Below, piece after piece: positions 23,246-31,752 of a stretch of 32,789 nucleotides of DNA. The notes under the pieces were generated by a model that saw nothing but the letters and a program-made list of their open reading frames with translations, searched no databases and was not told the DNA's origin. The DNA is taken from positions 1 to 32,789 of the forward strand of contig JAEWIJ010000180.1 in NCBI GenBank assembly GCA_023387235.1, given 5' to 3'. Numbering within the stretch: the first letter of the stretch is position 1; each line of letters opens with the position of its first letter. A program made the position numbers and the translations under genes. The DNA comes from Pseudomonadota bacterium. GTDB lineage: Bacteria; Pseudomonadota; Alphaproteobacteria; Rhizobiales; Hyphomicrobiaceae.

Positions 23246-24718
23246 ATGTCTCTTACGCTTGCTCATGAGATCGCCCGGGGCGGGTTGCTTGCGAATTCCA
23301 CGCAGTCCTCCCTGGTCTCGCGCAACATCGCGAACGTCGACAACCCTAATGCCGGCCGCAAGTACGCGCACACGATCACGTCGGAGATCGGCGTCCATCT
23401 CGGCGTGATCAGCAACGCGGTATCGCCGCGCCTGCTCGAGAGCGTGCTCGGCGCGACGGCGAGGAACGGCGAGCTTTCGAGCATGGCAAGCGCGCTCGAT
23501 CGGCTCGCTGGCTCCATTGCCGATCCCGAGCTCGGCATCAGTCCTGCTGCCATGATCACGGAGATGCAGCAGGCGCTCTATGCCGCGGCTGCCGATCCGA
23601 GCAACGAGTCGCTCCTGCGCAACGTCATCTCCGTGGCGACGAACGTCGCGAACACCTTGAAGGACGCGGGAAACCTCGTCGTGCAGGTGCGCAAGGAAGC
23701 CAACGCCGATCTCAAGGATGCGACGACGCAGCTCGGCACGCTGCTGAAGGATTTCGAGGACGCCAACAACCAGATCGTCTCAGGCACGATCATCGGCCGC
23801 GATGTGACCGATCAGGTCGATCGGCGCAACATGCTGCTGCGCGAGATCTCGGGCCTCATCGACATCAATACGACGACGCGCGCCAACAACGACATGGTGC
23901 TGTTCACGGCGAGCGGGACGACGCTCTTCGAGAAGGCGCCGCGAACCATATCGTTTGACTTCGCGCCGCTCTCTCCGGGGCAGCCGGGCGGGCTCCTCAC
24001 CATCGATGGCGTGCCGTACACCGGCGCCGCTTCAACCAAGCTCGGCGGCAAGATCGGCGGGCTTCTGCAGATCCGCGACGATGTCTCCATAAGCTATGGC
24101 CGGCAGATCGACGAGATCGCGCGCGGCCTCATCACCACGTTTGCCGAGAGCGATCAGTCCGGAACGCCGACGCTGCCCGACATCGCCGGTCTCTTCACGT
24201 GGTCCGGTGGTCCGGCGCTGCCGGCGGGTGGCACGGTTCTCGACGGGCTCGCGCTCACGATACGAGTCAATCCGAATGCCGATCCGAGCCAGGGCGGTAA
24301 TCTCGACCGGTTGCGCGATGGCGGGATCGGCGATCCGAGCGAGCCGGACTACGTCTACAATCCCGATGGCGTGGCGGGCTTCAGTCAGCGGCTGCGCGAT
24401 CTCGCGGCCGGCCTTTCGGCGGCGCAGGCTTTCGATCCGTCGACCGGGCTCAGTGGGTCGACGAGCCTTCTCTCGCTCGCTTCCAACAGTGCGGGCTGGA
24501 TCGAGGCGCGCAGAAGCTCGGCGAGCGATCGTCTCGCCGACAATCAGGTGCTCGGCGAGCGCGCGGTCAATGCCTGGCAGGGCCAGATCGGCATCAACCT
24601 CGATGAGGAGATGACGAGCCTCATGGCAATCGAGCGATCATACCAGGCGACAGCACGGCTGATGTCGACGGTCGATCAGATGTTCCAGGCCATTCTGCGC
24701 GCGACGGGAGCGCTCTAG
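23246..24718 (+). CDS. flgK: Flagellar hook-filament junction protein FlgK
   Basis: FlgK (HAP1) is the first junction protein between hook and filament. The 490-residue product begins MSLTLAHEIARGGLLANSTQ, then SSLVSRNIANVDNPNAGRKY, the rod/hook signature as found in FlgK. A central domain includes IVSGTIIGRDVTDQVDRRNM and LLREISGLIDINTTTRANND. The C-terminus is INLDEEMTSLMAIERSYQAT, then ARLMSTVDQMFQAILRATGA. GGGGGAGG lies before the ATG. flgL follows after 55 bases. Confidence 0.95.
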   Translation: MSLTLAHEIARGGLLANSTQSSLVSRNIANVDNPNAGRKYAHTITSEIGVHLGVISNAVSPRLLESVLGATARNGELSSMASALDRLAGSIADPELGISPAAMITEMQQALYAAAADPSNESLLRNVISVATNVANTLKDAGNLVVQVRKEANADLKDATTQLGTLLKDFEDANNQIVSGTIIGRDVTDQVDRRNMLLREISGLIDINTTTRANNDMVLFTASGTTLFEKAPRTISFDFAPLSPGQPGGLLTIDGVPYTGAASTKLGGKIGGLLQIRDDVSISYGRQIDEIARGLITTFAESDQSGTPTLPDIAGLFTWSGGPALPAGGTVLDGLALTIRVNPNADPSQGGNLDRLRDGGIGDPSEPDYVYNPDGVAGFSQRLRDLAAGLSAAQAFDPSTGLSGSTSLLSLASNSAGWIEARRSSASDRLADNQVLGERAVNAWQGQIGINLDEEMTSLMAIERSYQATARLMSTVDQMFQAILRATGAL

Positions 24719-24773
24719 CAGCCCGGGACGCTGCATCGACGTTGGGCGAATTTCGCAATCGGGACACTAGCGC

Positions 24774-25823
24774 ATGAAAGCCGACACCATTTCCTCGCTC
24801 GTGGGCCGCGAGATCCAGCGCTCGGCCATGGCGCGCAATCAGACGAACCTCGCCGATGCGCTGAAGGAATTCAGCACGGGCCGCCATGCCGATGTCGGCA
24901 AGGTGCTCGGCGGGCGCGTCGGCGGCGTTCTCGACATGCGCAACATCGTCGGCAGCCTCACTGGCCTCACGAATACGAACTCGGTCGTCAAACAGCGCAT
25001 GGACCACATCCAGTCGTCCTTTGCCGCGATGCGTGATCTCGGCGCGGACTTCAGCGAATCGACGATCGGCGTCCACAAGACGGGCGCCGACCGCGGCCTG
25101 CTCGTCTCGGATGCCAAGGCGCGCATGGCGACACTCACAGATGTGCTGAGAACCAGCACGAATGGCGTTTATGCCTTCTCGGGCCTCAATGTCTCGGTCC
25201 CGCCCGTCGACGACTATCTGAGCGATCCACCGAGTGCGGCGCGCACGGCCGTGATCGCGGCATTCACGGCCGAGTTCGGCTTTCCGCCCGACGATTCGCA
25301 GGCGGTGACGATCACGCCGGCGCAGATGGAAGCCTATATCGACGGGCCGTTCTCGGCGCTCTTCGAAGAGCCTCAGTGGAGCGCCAACTTCTCGCAGGCG
25401 ACGGACGAGGTCATGCGCGATCGCATCTCCCAGCATGAGGAGATCAATACGTCGGCGACAGTGAACGACGCGGGCATCCGCCAGATCTTCTTCTCGCTGA
25501 CGCTGGCGATCGACGGTGGCGCCGAGCATCTCCGGACCGATACTTTCGAGGTGCTGGCAACGCGGATTGCGAATACGGCGAGCGAAGGCGGGCACAATAT
25601 CGCAGCGACTCAGGCGCGGGTCGGCGTCGCCGAGGAACGCCTTGCGCAAGCCAACGAGCGTATAGCTATCGAGAAGCAGGCCCTGGAAGGGCGCATCGGC
25701 GAGCTCGAAGGCGTCGATGCGTACGAGGTGGCCGACCGGCTGAGCCTGCTGATGACCAGGATCGAGGCGTCTTACTCCGTGACTGCGCGAATGCAGCAGC
25801 TCACGTTGTTGAACTATCTCTGA
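24774..25823 (+). CDS. flgL: Flagellar hook-filament junction protein FlgL
   Basis: FlgL (HAP3) is the second junction protein and is related to flagellin. The 349-residue product has a flagellin-like N-terminal helix (MARNQTNLADALKEFSTGRH) and the C-terminal helix IGELEGVDAYEVADRLSLLM, then TRIEASYSVTARMQQLTLLN, ending NYL as expected. It follows flgK and precedes flaF-flbT, the usual rhizobial order. The first 15 residues (MKADTISSLVGREIQ) are also in the expected register. Confidence 0.93.
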   Translation: MKADTISSLVGREIQRSAMARNQTNLADALKEFSTGRHADVGKVLGGRVGGVLDMRNIVGSLTGLTNTNSVVKQRMDHIQSSFAAMRDLGADFSESTIGVHKTGADRGLLVSDAKARMATLTDVLRTSTNGVYAFSGLNVSVPPVDDYLSDPPSAARTAVIAAFTAEFGFPPDDSQAVTITPAQMEAYIDGPFSALFEEPQWSANFSQATDEVMRDRISQHEEINTSATVNDAGIRQIFFSLTLAIDGGAEHLRTDTFEVLATRIANTASEGGHNIAATQARVGVAEERLAQANERIAIEKQALEGRIGELEGVDAYEVADRLSLLMTRIEASYSVTARMQQLTLLNYL

Positions 25824-25861
25824 GACGGCGGGCGGCGTCCTGGGGCGGCATGGAGAATGTA

Positions 25862-26209
25862 ATGCAGCGCATACAGTACGGTGAACTCCTTGAGGACGAT
25901 CAGCAGGTCGCGCGTGAACGCGAGCGCGCGGCGTTCGAACAGTCGATACTGCTGCTCGAGCAGGCCTCCGAGCCCGGTGCGCCGCTCGCGACGGCCGCCG
26001 AGGCGATCGCCTTCACCAGCAAGCTGTGGACGCTGCTCGTCGAGGATCTCGCAAGTCCGGAGAACGGTCTTCCGAAGGAGCTGAGAGCGCAGCTCGTGTC
26101 GATCGGCATCTGGATCCTGCGCGAGCTCGAGGGTGTGCGCACGGACCAGACGAAGGGCCTCGGGGACGTGATCGTCGTCTCGAAAGCGATACGGGATGGG
26201 CTCACGTGA
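25862..26209 (+). CDS. flaF: Flagellar biosynthesis regulator FlaF
   Basis: FlaF works with FlbT in alphaproteobacteria to control flagellin synthesis and secretion. I choose the ATG at 25862: GGAG (25852-25855) lies 6 bases upstream and the start MQRIQYGELLEDDQQ aligns in register with rhizobial FlaF as I recall it. An ATG at 25850 would add four residues. The 115-residue product has RERERAAFEQSILLLEQASE, then FTSKLWTLLVEDLASPENGL, LRAQLVSIGIWILRELEGVR and VIVVSKAIRDGL, all typical. Its stop overlaps the GTG start of flbT. Confidence 0.92.
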   Translation: MQRIQYGELLEDDQQVARERERAAFEQSILLLEQASEPGAPLATAAEAIAFTSKLWTLLVEDLASPENGLPKELRAQLVSIGIWILRELEGVRTDQTKGLGDVIVVSKAIRDGLT

Positions 26210-26664
26210 GCGGACACCTCAAGGTCCATCTGAAGCCGAACGAGCGCGTCTACATCAACGGTGGCGTGATCAAGGTCGATCGTAAGGTGACGATCGAGCT
26301 GATGAACGAAGTTGTCTTCCTGCTCGAAGGCCACATCCTTCAGGAGGATCAGGCGACGACGCCGTTGCGTCAGCTCTACTTCATCGTGCAGTCCATGCTC
26401 ATGGAGCCGAAGTGCGAGCCGATCGCGCGGCAGATGTATGAGCGCTCGCACGACGCGCTGATCAGGACATTCAAGAGCCAGGATGTGCTCGATGGCCTGA
26501 TGGAGATCAAGTCGCTCATGGAGCGCGGACGCACGTTCGAGACCTTGCGCAAGATCAGGGCGCTGTTTCCGCTCGAGGACGAGATCCTCAAGTCCGGAAA
26601 GTTCGGCGCGGCCGAGCTGCCAGTTGAGCTTCCGGCAGAGCTACCTACGAAATCGGTCGCGTAA
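26206..26664 (+). CDS. flbT: Flagellin mRNA regulator FlbT
   Basis: FlbT binds the 5' leader of flagellin mRNA in Caulobacter and affects its stability; in Brucella it acts positively on flagellin production. The GTG at 26206 overlaps the flaF stop and gives SGHLKVHLKPNERVYINGGV at the N-terminus, the canonical FlbT start. The 152-residue product continues with IKVDRKVTIELMNEVVFLLE, QATTPLRQLYFIVQSMLMEP and IKSLMERGRTFETLRKIRAL. An open frame upstream in the same phase overlaps flaF and is not coding. Its likely target is the flagellin transcript at 10228 with its hairpin leader. Confidence 0.95.
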   Translation: MSGHLKVHLKPNERVYINGGVIKVDRKVTIELMNEVVFLLEGHILQEDQATTPLRQLYFIVQSMLMEPKCEPIARQMYERSHDALIRTFKSQDVLDGLMEIKSLMERGRTFETLRKIRALFPLEDEILKSGKFGAAELPVELPAELPTKSVA

Positions 26665-26693
26665 TCGCGGCCCTGAGCGAGATTGGAGCCGTC

Positions 26694-27149
26694 ATGGAAG
26701 TCTCGGGTGTCCTGAACACGAACAAGACGAATGAGACACAGACGCCCACGCAGGCGACTGCGGCGCCGACGCTCGACTACAATGCGTTTCTCCATTTGCT
26801 GATCGCGCAGATGCGCAATCAGGATCCCATGGAGCCGATGAAGTCGAGCGACTATGTGGCGCAGCTCGCGACATTCTCGCAAGTCGAGAAGACGATCCAG
26901 ACCAACGAGCGCATCGCCTCCCTGCTCAACACGAACAATCTGCAGCTCGCGGAGAGCCTGATCGGCAAGACCGTGATCTCTGAGGAACATGGGACCGCCG
27001 GCGTGGTCGTCGCAGCCAAGGTGGTCGATAACGGAGTCGTGGTGCTTCTGGACAACGGCCAGGAAATCCCGGCTGGTCCTGGCCTGATTGTCGGGGAAAG
27101 TGCGTCGATGCCTCCGGCCGACTATAGCGGCGACGAGACGACGACGTGA
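26694..27149 (+). CDS. flgD: Hook assembly scaffold FlgD (short form)
   Basis: FlgD caps the growing hook. The 151-residue product contains the FlgD core: LDYNAFLHLLIAQMRNQDPM, then EPMKSSDYVAQLATFSQVEK, then AESLIGKTVI. The C-terminus is a short Val-rich stretch (GVVVAAKVVDNGVVVLLDNG). The large Ig-like/Fn3 C-terminal domains of enterobacterial FlgD are missing, as is usual in rhizobia. Its stop overlaps the GTG start of fliQ. Confidence 0.94.
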   Translation: MEVSGVLNTNKTNETQTPTQATAAPTLDYNAFLHLLIAQMRNQDPMEPMKSSDYVAQLATFSQVEKTIQTNERIASLLNTNNLQLAESLIGKTVISEEHGTAGVVVAAKVVDNGVVVLLDNGQEIPAGPGLIVGESASMPPADYSGDETTT

Positions 27150-27412
27150 ATGAAGCCGATGCCATGGAGCTGGTCCAGGCCGCGATCTGGACCGTGATCA
27201 TGGTGGCGGGCCCGTGCGTGCTCGCCGCGATGGTGGTCGGTATTACCATCGCGCTCCTGCAGGCGCTGACGCAGGTGCAGGAGATCACGCTGACGTTCGT
27301 GCCGAAGATCATGGCGATCTTCGTCGTCGCGATGTTTTCCGCCCACTTCATGGGGGCGAACGTATTCGCCTTCGCCCAATTGACTTTCCTGCACGTCGAG
27401 CGGGGCTTCTGA
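27146..27412 (+). CDS. fliQ: Flagellar export gate protein FliQ
   Basis: FliQ is a small two-helix subunit of the FliPQR gate. The GTG at 27146 overlaps the flgD stop and gives the usual N-terminus (M)NEADAMELVQAAIW. An internal ATG at 27164 would cut it short. The 88-residue product has helices TVIMVAGPCVLAAMVVGITI and KIMAIFVVAMFSAHFMGANV, joined by the conserved QALTQVQEITLTFVPK. flhA follows after a 112-base gap, which contains a short hairpin CACGC-ACGA-GCGTG (27474-27487). Confidence 0.95.
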   Translation: MNEADAMELVQAAIWTVIMVAGPCVLAAMVVGITIALLQALTQVQEITLTFVPKIMAIFVVAMFSAHFMGANVFAFAQLTFLHVERGF

Positions 27413-27524
27413 GCTCCTCGGCGTATTGGTCAGCTCCCGATCAGCATCACTTGCGAAGATGAGAGCGCGGCACCACGCACGAGCGTGATTCTGCGCGCAT
27501 TTGCATTCGGTCAGGGGGTTTGGA

Positions 27525-29615
27525 GTGTCTCAACCAGCGACGAGTGAGCTGCCGCTTGGCCGGCTGGCGGGTTTGACGGATATGGGTTTCGCCGCCGGGA
27601 TCGTGCTGATCCTGGCTGTGCTGTTCCTGCCGCTCCCGCCGCTGCTGATCGACGCCGGCCTCGCGTTCTCGATCGCGGCTGCCGTGCTGATCCTGATGGT
27701 CGCGCTCTGGGTCCAGCGGCCGCTCGAGTTCTCGTCCTTTCCGACGATCCTCCTGATCATCACCATGCTGCGGCTCGCCTTCAACGTGGCGACGACGCGC
27801 ATCATCCTCACCGAGGGCGCCAACGGCGAGCATTCCGCCGGCTACGTCATTGCTGGATTCTCCAAGCTGGTCATGGGCGGCGACTTCGTGATCGGCGTCG
27901 TTGTGTTCGTGATCCTGCTGACGGTGAACTTCATCGTGATCACGAAGGGCGCCTCGCGCATCGCCGAGGTGGGCGCCCGGTTCGCCCTCGACGGCATTCC
28001 CGGAAAGCAGATGGCGATCGACGCCGATCTCTCCTCCGGCCTCATCGACGAGCGCGAGGCGCAGCGCCGCCGCCGCGAGCTCGAGGAGGAAAGTTCGTTC
28101 TTCGGTGCGATGGACGGTGCCTCGAAGTTTGTGCGTGGCGATGCTATCGCGGGACTGATCATCACCGCCGTCAATGTCTTCGGCGGCATTCTCATCGCGA
28201 TCTTCCGGCACGGCATGCCAATCGCCGAGGCGACCGATGTCTTCACCAAGCTCTCGGTCGGCGACGGCCTTGTCTCGCAGATCCCGGCGCTGATCATCTC
28301 GCTTGCCGCCGGCCTCGTGGTCGCCAAGGGCGGCACGCACGGATCCGTCGAGAAGACGGTCGTCGGCCAGGTCGCCAATCATCCGAAGGCGCTGCTGATG
28401 ACGGCCGGCGCGATGGGCCTCCTCGCGCTCGGGCCGGGATTGCCGCTTCTTCCCTTCGCCTTCCTCGGCATTGCCGCAGCCGCAGCGGGCTATGCCATTC
28501 CGCGACGATGGGCACAGGAAAAACGTGCGGAGGACGCCAAGGTCCGCGAGGCGACGCAGGTGGCCGAGGAGGAGGCGCGCCAGTCGATCAAGGGTGCGCT
28601 CAAGATCAGCGAGATCGAGATCGTGTTCGGCCAGCGCCTGTCGGCCGAGTTCATCCGCAAGCACGAGGAGCTGGCGCAGCGCGTGTCCAAGTTGCGCCGC
28701 AAGTTCGCCAAGCAGTACGGTTTCGTCGTGCCCGAGATCAATCTCTCGGACGATTTCTCGCTGCCGCCGCGCGGTTATCAAATCCGCATTCACGGGGCGA
28801 CCGTCGGCAGTCACGAGCTGCCGATCGGCGATGTCCTCGTCATCGTCGGCGACGGCCCGCGGCCGAGCGTTTCTGGCGTGGATACGGTCGAGCCGGCGTT
28901 CGGCCTCAAGGCCATCTGGATTCCCGAGGCCTACGCCAAAGAGGTCAAGCGCGAGGGCTTTGCGACGGTCGATGTCATGACCGTCCTCCTCACGCACCTG
29001 AGCGAGGCGGTTCGCAACAACCTCGCGCAGCTCTTCTCCTATCGCGACATGCAGGTGCTGATCGACGGCCTGCCGCCGGAGTACAAGCGCCTGCTCGACG
29101 AGATCCGTCCGGCGCACATTTCCTTCTCCGGCATCCAGGCCGTGCTCAAGATGCTGCTCGCGGAGCGCGTCTCGATCCGCAACATCCAGCTCATCCTCGA
29201 GGCGGTCGCGGAAATCGCGCCGCACACGCGCCGCTCTGAGCAGGTCACCGAGCACGTTCGCCAGCGCATGGCGCAGCAGATCTGCGGCGATCTCGCCAAG
29301 GACGGAACTCTTTCCGTGTTGCGCCTCGGCAGCCGCTGGGATCTTGCCTTCCACGAAAGCCTGAAGCGCGACCAGCGCGGCGAGGTCGTCGAGTTCGACA
29401 TCGATCCGCGCCTCATCGAGGACTTCAGCAAGGATGCCTCGCGCGTGATCGCGAGCCATACGGAGAAGGGCGAGCAGTTCGTGCTCGTCAGCTCCGTCGA
29501 GGCGCGGCCCTTCGTGCGCATGGTCATAGAACGGCTCTTCCCGACGCTGCCGGTGCTGTCGCACGCGGAGATCGCGCGCGGGATCCAGGTGAAGGCGCTC
29601 GGCAGCATTGCATAA
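27525..29615 (+). CDS. flhA: Flagellar export protein FlhA
   Basis: FlhA is the main export gate protein, forming a cytoplasmic nonameric ring that docks substrate-chaperone complexes. The GTG at 27525 is chosen because AGGGGG (27513-27518) lies exactly 6 bases upstream; a TTG at 27501 is less likely. The 696-residue product has eight or so membrane helices in the first half and the FHIPEP-type motif MLRLAFNVATTRIILTEG. The cytoplasmic loop has GARFALDGIPGKQMAIDADL. The C-terminal domain has VVPEINLSDDFSLPPRGYQI, FGLKAIWIPEAYAKEVKREG and VDVMTVLLTHLSEAVRNN. Length is normal. The stop overlaps the fliR start (TAATG). Confidence 0.97.
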   Translation: MSQPATSELPLGRLAGLTDMGFAAGIVLILAVLFLPLPPLLIDAGLAFSIAAAVLILMVALWVQRPLEFSSFPTILLIITMLRLAFNVATTRIILTEGANGEHSAGYVIAGFSKLVMGGDFVIGVVVFVILLTVNFIVITKGASRIAEVGARFALDGIPGKQMAIDADLSSGLIDEREAQRRRRELEEESSFFGAMDGASKFVRGDAIAGLIITAVNVFGGILIAIFRHGMPIAEATDVFTKLSVGDGLVSQIPALIISLAAGLVVAKGGTHGSVEKTVVGQVANHPKALLMTAGAMGLLALGPGLPLLPFAFLGIAAAAAGYAIPRRWAQEKRAEDAKVREATQVAEEEARQSIKGALKISEIEIVFGQRLSAEFIRKHEELAQRVSKLRRKFAKQYGFVVPEINLSDDFSLPPRGYQIRIHGATVGSHELPIGDVLVIVGDGPRPSVSGVDTVEPAFGLKAIWIPEAYAKEVKREGFATVDVMTVLLTHLSEAVRNNLAQLFSYRDMQVLIDGLPPEYKRLLDEIRPAHISFSGIQAVLKMLLAERVSIRNIQLILEAVAEIAPHTRRSEQVTEHVRQRMAQQICGDLAKDGTLSVLRLGSRWDLAFHESLKRDQRGEVVEFDIDPRLIEDFSKDASRVIASHTEKGEQFVLVSSVEARPFVRMVIERLFPTLPVLSHAEIARGIQVKALGSIA

Positions 29616-30358
29616 TGCTCGAACTGGACGAGTACGCGACCGGTGTCATCCTGATCCTCTGCCGGATCGGGACGACGCTGATGCTGTCGCCGGGATTCGG
29701 GACGGCGCGCGTGCCAGCGCGCGTGCGCCTCTATCTCGCGCTGGCGCTCGCGCTTGCGGCCGCGCCCGGCGTGCTCGATGGCAGCACGCTGAAGTTCGCG
29801 CAAGGCGGTCTGCTGCTCGGCTTTGTCATCGCGGAGTGCATTGTCGGTGCCGTGATCGGGCTCGTCTGCCGCATTTACATCGCGGCCCTCGAATTCATGA
29901 TGACGGCGGTGTCGAACTACATCGGTCTCAACGGCCTCGCGGCGGGCATCGACAACGAGGAGGCGGCGCCGACGCTTGCGACGCTCGTCGCGATCTCGGC
30001 CACGCTGCTGATCCTGCTCCTCGACTTCCATCACGTGCTGATCCGGACGGTGCTCGATTCCTACGGGCGCATTCCGCTCGGTACGATGGCGGAGCCGGAA
30101 TTCGGCCTGCGCCTGCTCGCCTCGACCCTCGACATTGCGTTCAAGATCAGCCTGCAGGTGACGGGGCCGTTCATCATCTACGCGATACTCGTGAACGTGC
30201 TTTTCGGCATTCTCGGCAAGCTCATTCCGCAGGTGCCGTCGTACTTCATCTCGATCCCCTTCCTGCTGATGGGCGGGCTGTTCTTCCTCTATCTCATGGT
30301 GCCCGAGATGCTGCGCATCTACTTCGATGCCTTCAATACGACCCTGACGAACCTCTGA
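29615..30358 (+). CDS. fliR: Flagellar export gate protein FliR
   Basis: FliR is the third member of the FliPQR gate. The 247-residue product has about six membrane helices: ATGVILILCRIGTTLMLSPG, LYLALALALAAAPGVLD, LLLGFVIAECIVGAVIGLVC, ATLVAISATLLILLLDFHHV, GPFIIYAILVNVLFGILGKL and FLLMGGLFFLYLMVPEMLRI. PSYFISIPFLLMGG is a characteristic FliR motif. It overlaps the flhA stop by one base, and a coiled-coil gene follows after 10 bases. Confidence 0.95.
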   Translation: MLELDEYATGVILILCRIGTTLMLSPGFGTARVPARVRLYLALALALAAAPGVLDGSTLKFAQGGLLLGFVIAECIVGAVIGLVCRIYIAALEFMMTAVSNYIGLNGLAAGIDNEEAAPTLATLVAISATLLILLLDFHHVLIRTVLDSYGRIPLGTMAEPEFGLRLLASTLDIAFKISLQVTGPFIIYAILVNVLFGILGKLIPQVPSYFISIPFLLMGGLFFLYLMVPEMLRIYFDAFNTTLTNL

Positions 30359-30368
30359 GGATCTCGCC

Positions 30369-30770
30369 ATGAAGCGTCGCTCGATCGCGCGCCTGAAGAG
30401 GCTGGTCCGCCTCACGGAGCATCTCTACGAGAAGGAGGCGCAGACGGCGCAGGAACTCATGCGCGCCCGCGACGATGCGACCAAGGCGGCGGCGGTGACG
30501 CGGGCCTATCTCGACCACGAGAACCTCGTCGGCACCGTCTTTCCGGAGCTCGTCAGCTCGCGCGTGGTGAAGCTCGAGCGGCAGGCGGGCGAGCTCGGCG
30601 CGGAGGTTGAGCAGCAGATCGAGCAGGTCGCGGCGGCACGCGGACGCGTGAAGGGGCTCGAGAACAAGCTCGGCCGCGAGGTTCAGAGCGACCTACAGGA
30701 GCAGGACGCGCGCCAGCTCGAGGAGGCGATCGACCAGTTCGTCCGCCGGCAACTCACAAGCCTGAAATAA
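30369..30770 (+). CDS. FliJ-like coiled-coil protein
   Basis: This 133-residue protein is almost wholly helical and charged: LKRLVRLTEHLYEKEAQTAQ, then SRVVKLERQAGELGAEVEQQ, then ARQLEEAIDQFVRRQLTSLK. It lacks membrane helices. The length, basic N-terminus and coiled coil resemble FliJ, the export chaperone-escort that contacts FliI and FlhA. FliJ sequences are poorly conserved, so the identity rests on composition, size and the position after fliR. It is 10 bases from fliR, in the same transcript. Gap to the next gene is 80 bases. Confidence 0.6.
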   Translation: MKRRSIARLKRLVRLTEHLYEKEAQTAQELMRARDDATKAAAVTRAYLDHENLVGTVFPELVSSRVVKLERQAGELGAEVEQQIEQVAAARGRVKGLENKLGREVQSDLQEQDARQLEEAIDQFVRRQLTSLK

Positions 30771-30850
30771 GGTCGCGGCGGCACTATCCGGAACGGGAGT
30801 GGTGCCACCGCCGGATGGTGGCCTCGAAGATAAGGTGGTCACGACGCGGC

Positions 30851-31321
30851 ATGGGAATCGATCTGCAGAGCATCGCGCGGCTCGTCGGCGCAGCGGATGG
30901 CGGCGCGACCGGTGTCGGCGCGACGGCGGGCGGCTTCGTCACGACCGTCAGGAAAGCCGGCGAGATCACGCCGTTCGAGACGGTGATCCGAACGGCGGCC
31001 GCCGAGCAGGCCAAGGCCGCGCCGGGCCCGGATACGGCGCCCGGTGCCGAGGCCGTGAAGGCAAAGAACGCCGCCAAGGCGCGCAAGTCCTTCGAGGCCT
31101 TCGCCTTGCAGGCCTTCATCGGCGCGATGTTGCCCAAGGAGACCGAGAAGCTTTTCGGCACCGGCTCGGCCGGCAAGCTCTGGCAATCCCTGATGGCCGA
31201 AAAGCTTGCCGATCAGATCGCATCGAGCGGTCGCCTGAAACTGTTGCCCGATGAGCCGTCCACAGCTGCTGCCGCGCCGAAACCGGCTGAGGTCAGCAAG
31301 ACAAAGGGAGATGCATCCTGA
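30851..31321 (+). CDS. FlgJ-type rod-binding protein (no muramidase domain)
   Basis: The 156-residue product carries the FlgJ N-terminal rod-binding/capping domain at about residues 80-125: SFEAFALQAFIGAMLPKETE, then KLFGTGSAGKLWQSLMAEKL, then ADQIASSGRLKLLP. The peptidoglycan hydrolase half of enterobacterial FlgJ is absent, as is usual in alphaproteobacteria. The start is taken at ATG 30851 (MGIDLQSIARLVGAADGG); an in-frame ATG at 30815 would add 12 basic residues. AAGGTGG lies at 30832-30838. The stop overlaps the next start (TGATG). A separate lytic enzyme must cut the peptidoglycan; none is seen here. Confidence 0.85.
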   Translation: MGIDLQSIARLVGAADGGATGVGATAGGFVTTVRKAGEITPFETVIRTAAAEQAKAAPGPDTAPGAEAVKAKNAAKARKSFEAFALQAFIGAMLPKETEKLFGTGSAGKLWQSLMAEKLADQIASSGRLKLLPDEPSTAAAAPKPAEVSKTKGDAS

Positions 31322-31752
31322 TGCTCGCACATGGAGAAGGACAGAGAATCGCGCGACCGCACGCGGCTGATCCGGGCACGCTCGAGAGCGCGCGGCTCAT
31401 GGAGGCGATCCTGCATCTCGCCGATCTGATCAGCGAGGTGGTGCAGGAAGAAAAGGCGCTGATCGCGCGGCCCGAGGGCGCGGACTTCAGTGCGCTCGTC
31501 GCGCGCAAGAGCCATCTGGCGCTCGAACTCGGCAAGCTCACGCAGCTCGCCGAGGGCAAGATCCCTACCGAGCGCGTGCGCCAGCGGCTTGCCACTCTTT
31601 CTGCGGAGCTCGCAGCCAACGAGCGCCTGCTGCGCCGCCATATGGATGCGGTCTATGAGATCTCCTCGCTCATCGGTGAGGCTATCGAGCAGTCGACCGC
31701 GGACGGCACGTATTCGAGCGAGATCGCGCGCAAGGGAACCAAGACATGGTGA
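31321..31752 (+). CDS. FlgN-like export chaperone
   Basis: The 143-residue product is helical with a FlgN-like middle: LESARLMEAILHLADLISEV, then VARKSHLALELGKLTQLAEG, then LATLSAELAANERLLRRHMD, then AVYEISSLIGEAIEQSTADG. FlgN is the cytoplasmic chaperone of the hook-junction proteins FlgK and FlgL, both encoded in this block. The position after the rod-binding gene is usual in rhizobia. Sequence identity in this family is low, so the call is good but not certain. It overlaps both neighbours. Confidence 0.75.
   Translation: MLAHGEGQRIARPHAADPGTLESARLMEAILHLADLISEVVQEEKALIARPEGADFSALVARKSHLALELGKLTQLAEGKIPTERVRQRLATLSAELAANERLLRRHMDAVYEISSLIGEAIEQSTADGTYSSEIARKGTKTW

Noticed and set aside
27447..29564. 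A very long open frame on the minus strand opposite flhA
   Set aside because: Its translation is Arg/His/Asp-rich low complexity without any motif, which is typical for the antisense of GC-rich genes; flhA on the plus strand has clear family motifs.
30801..30827. Possible terminator between the fliJ-like and flgJ-type genes (CCACC/GGTGG arms)
   Set aside because: The stem is only 5 bases and no T-run follows; the genes read as one transcript.
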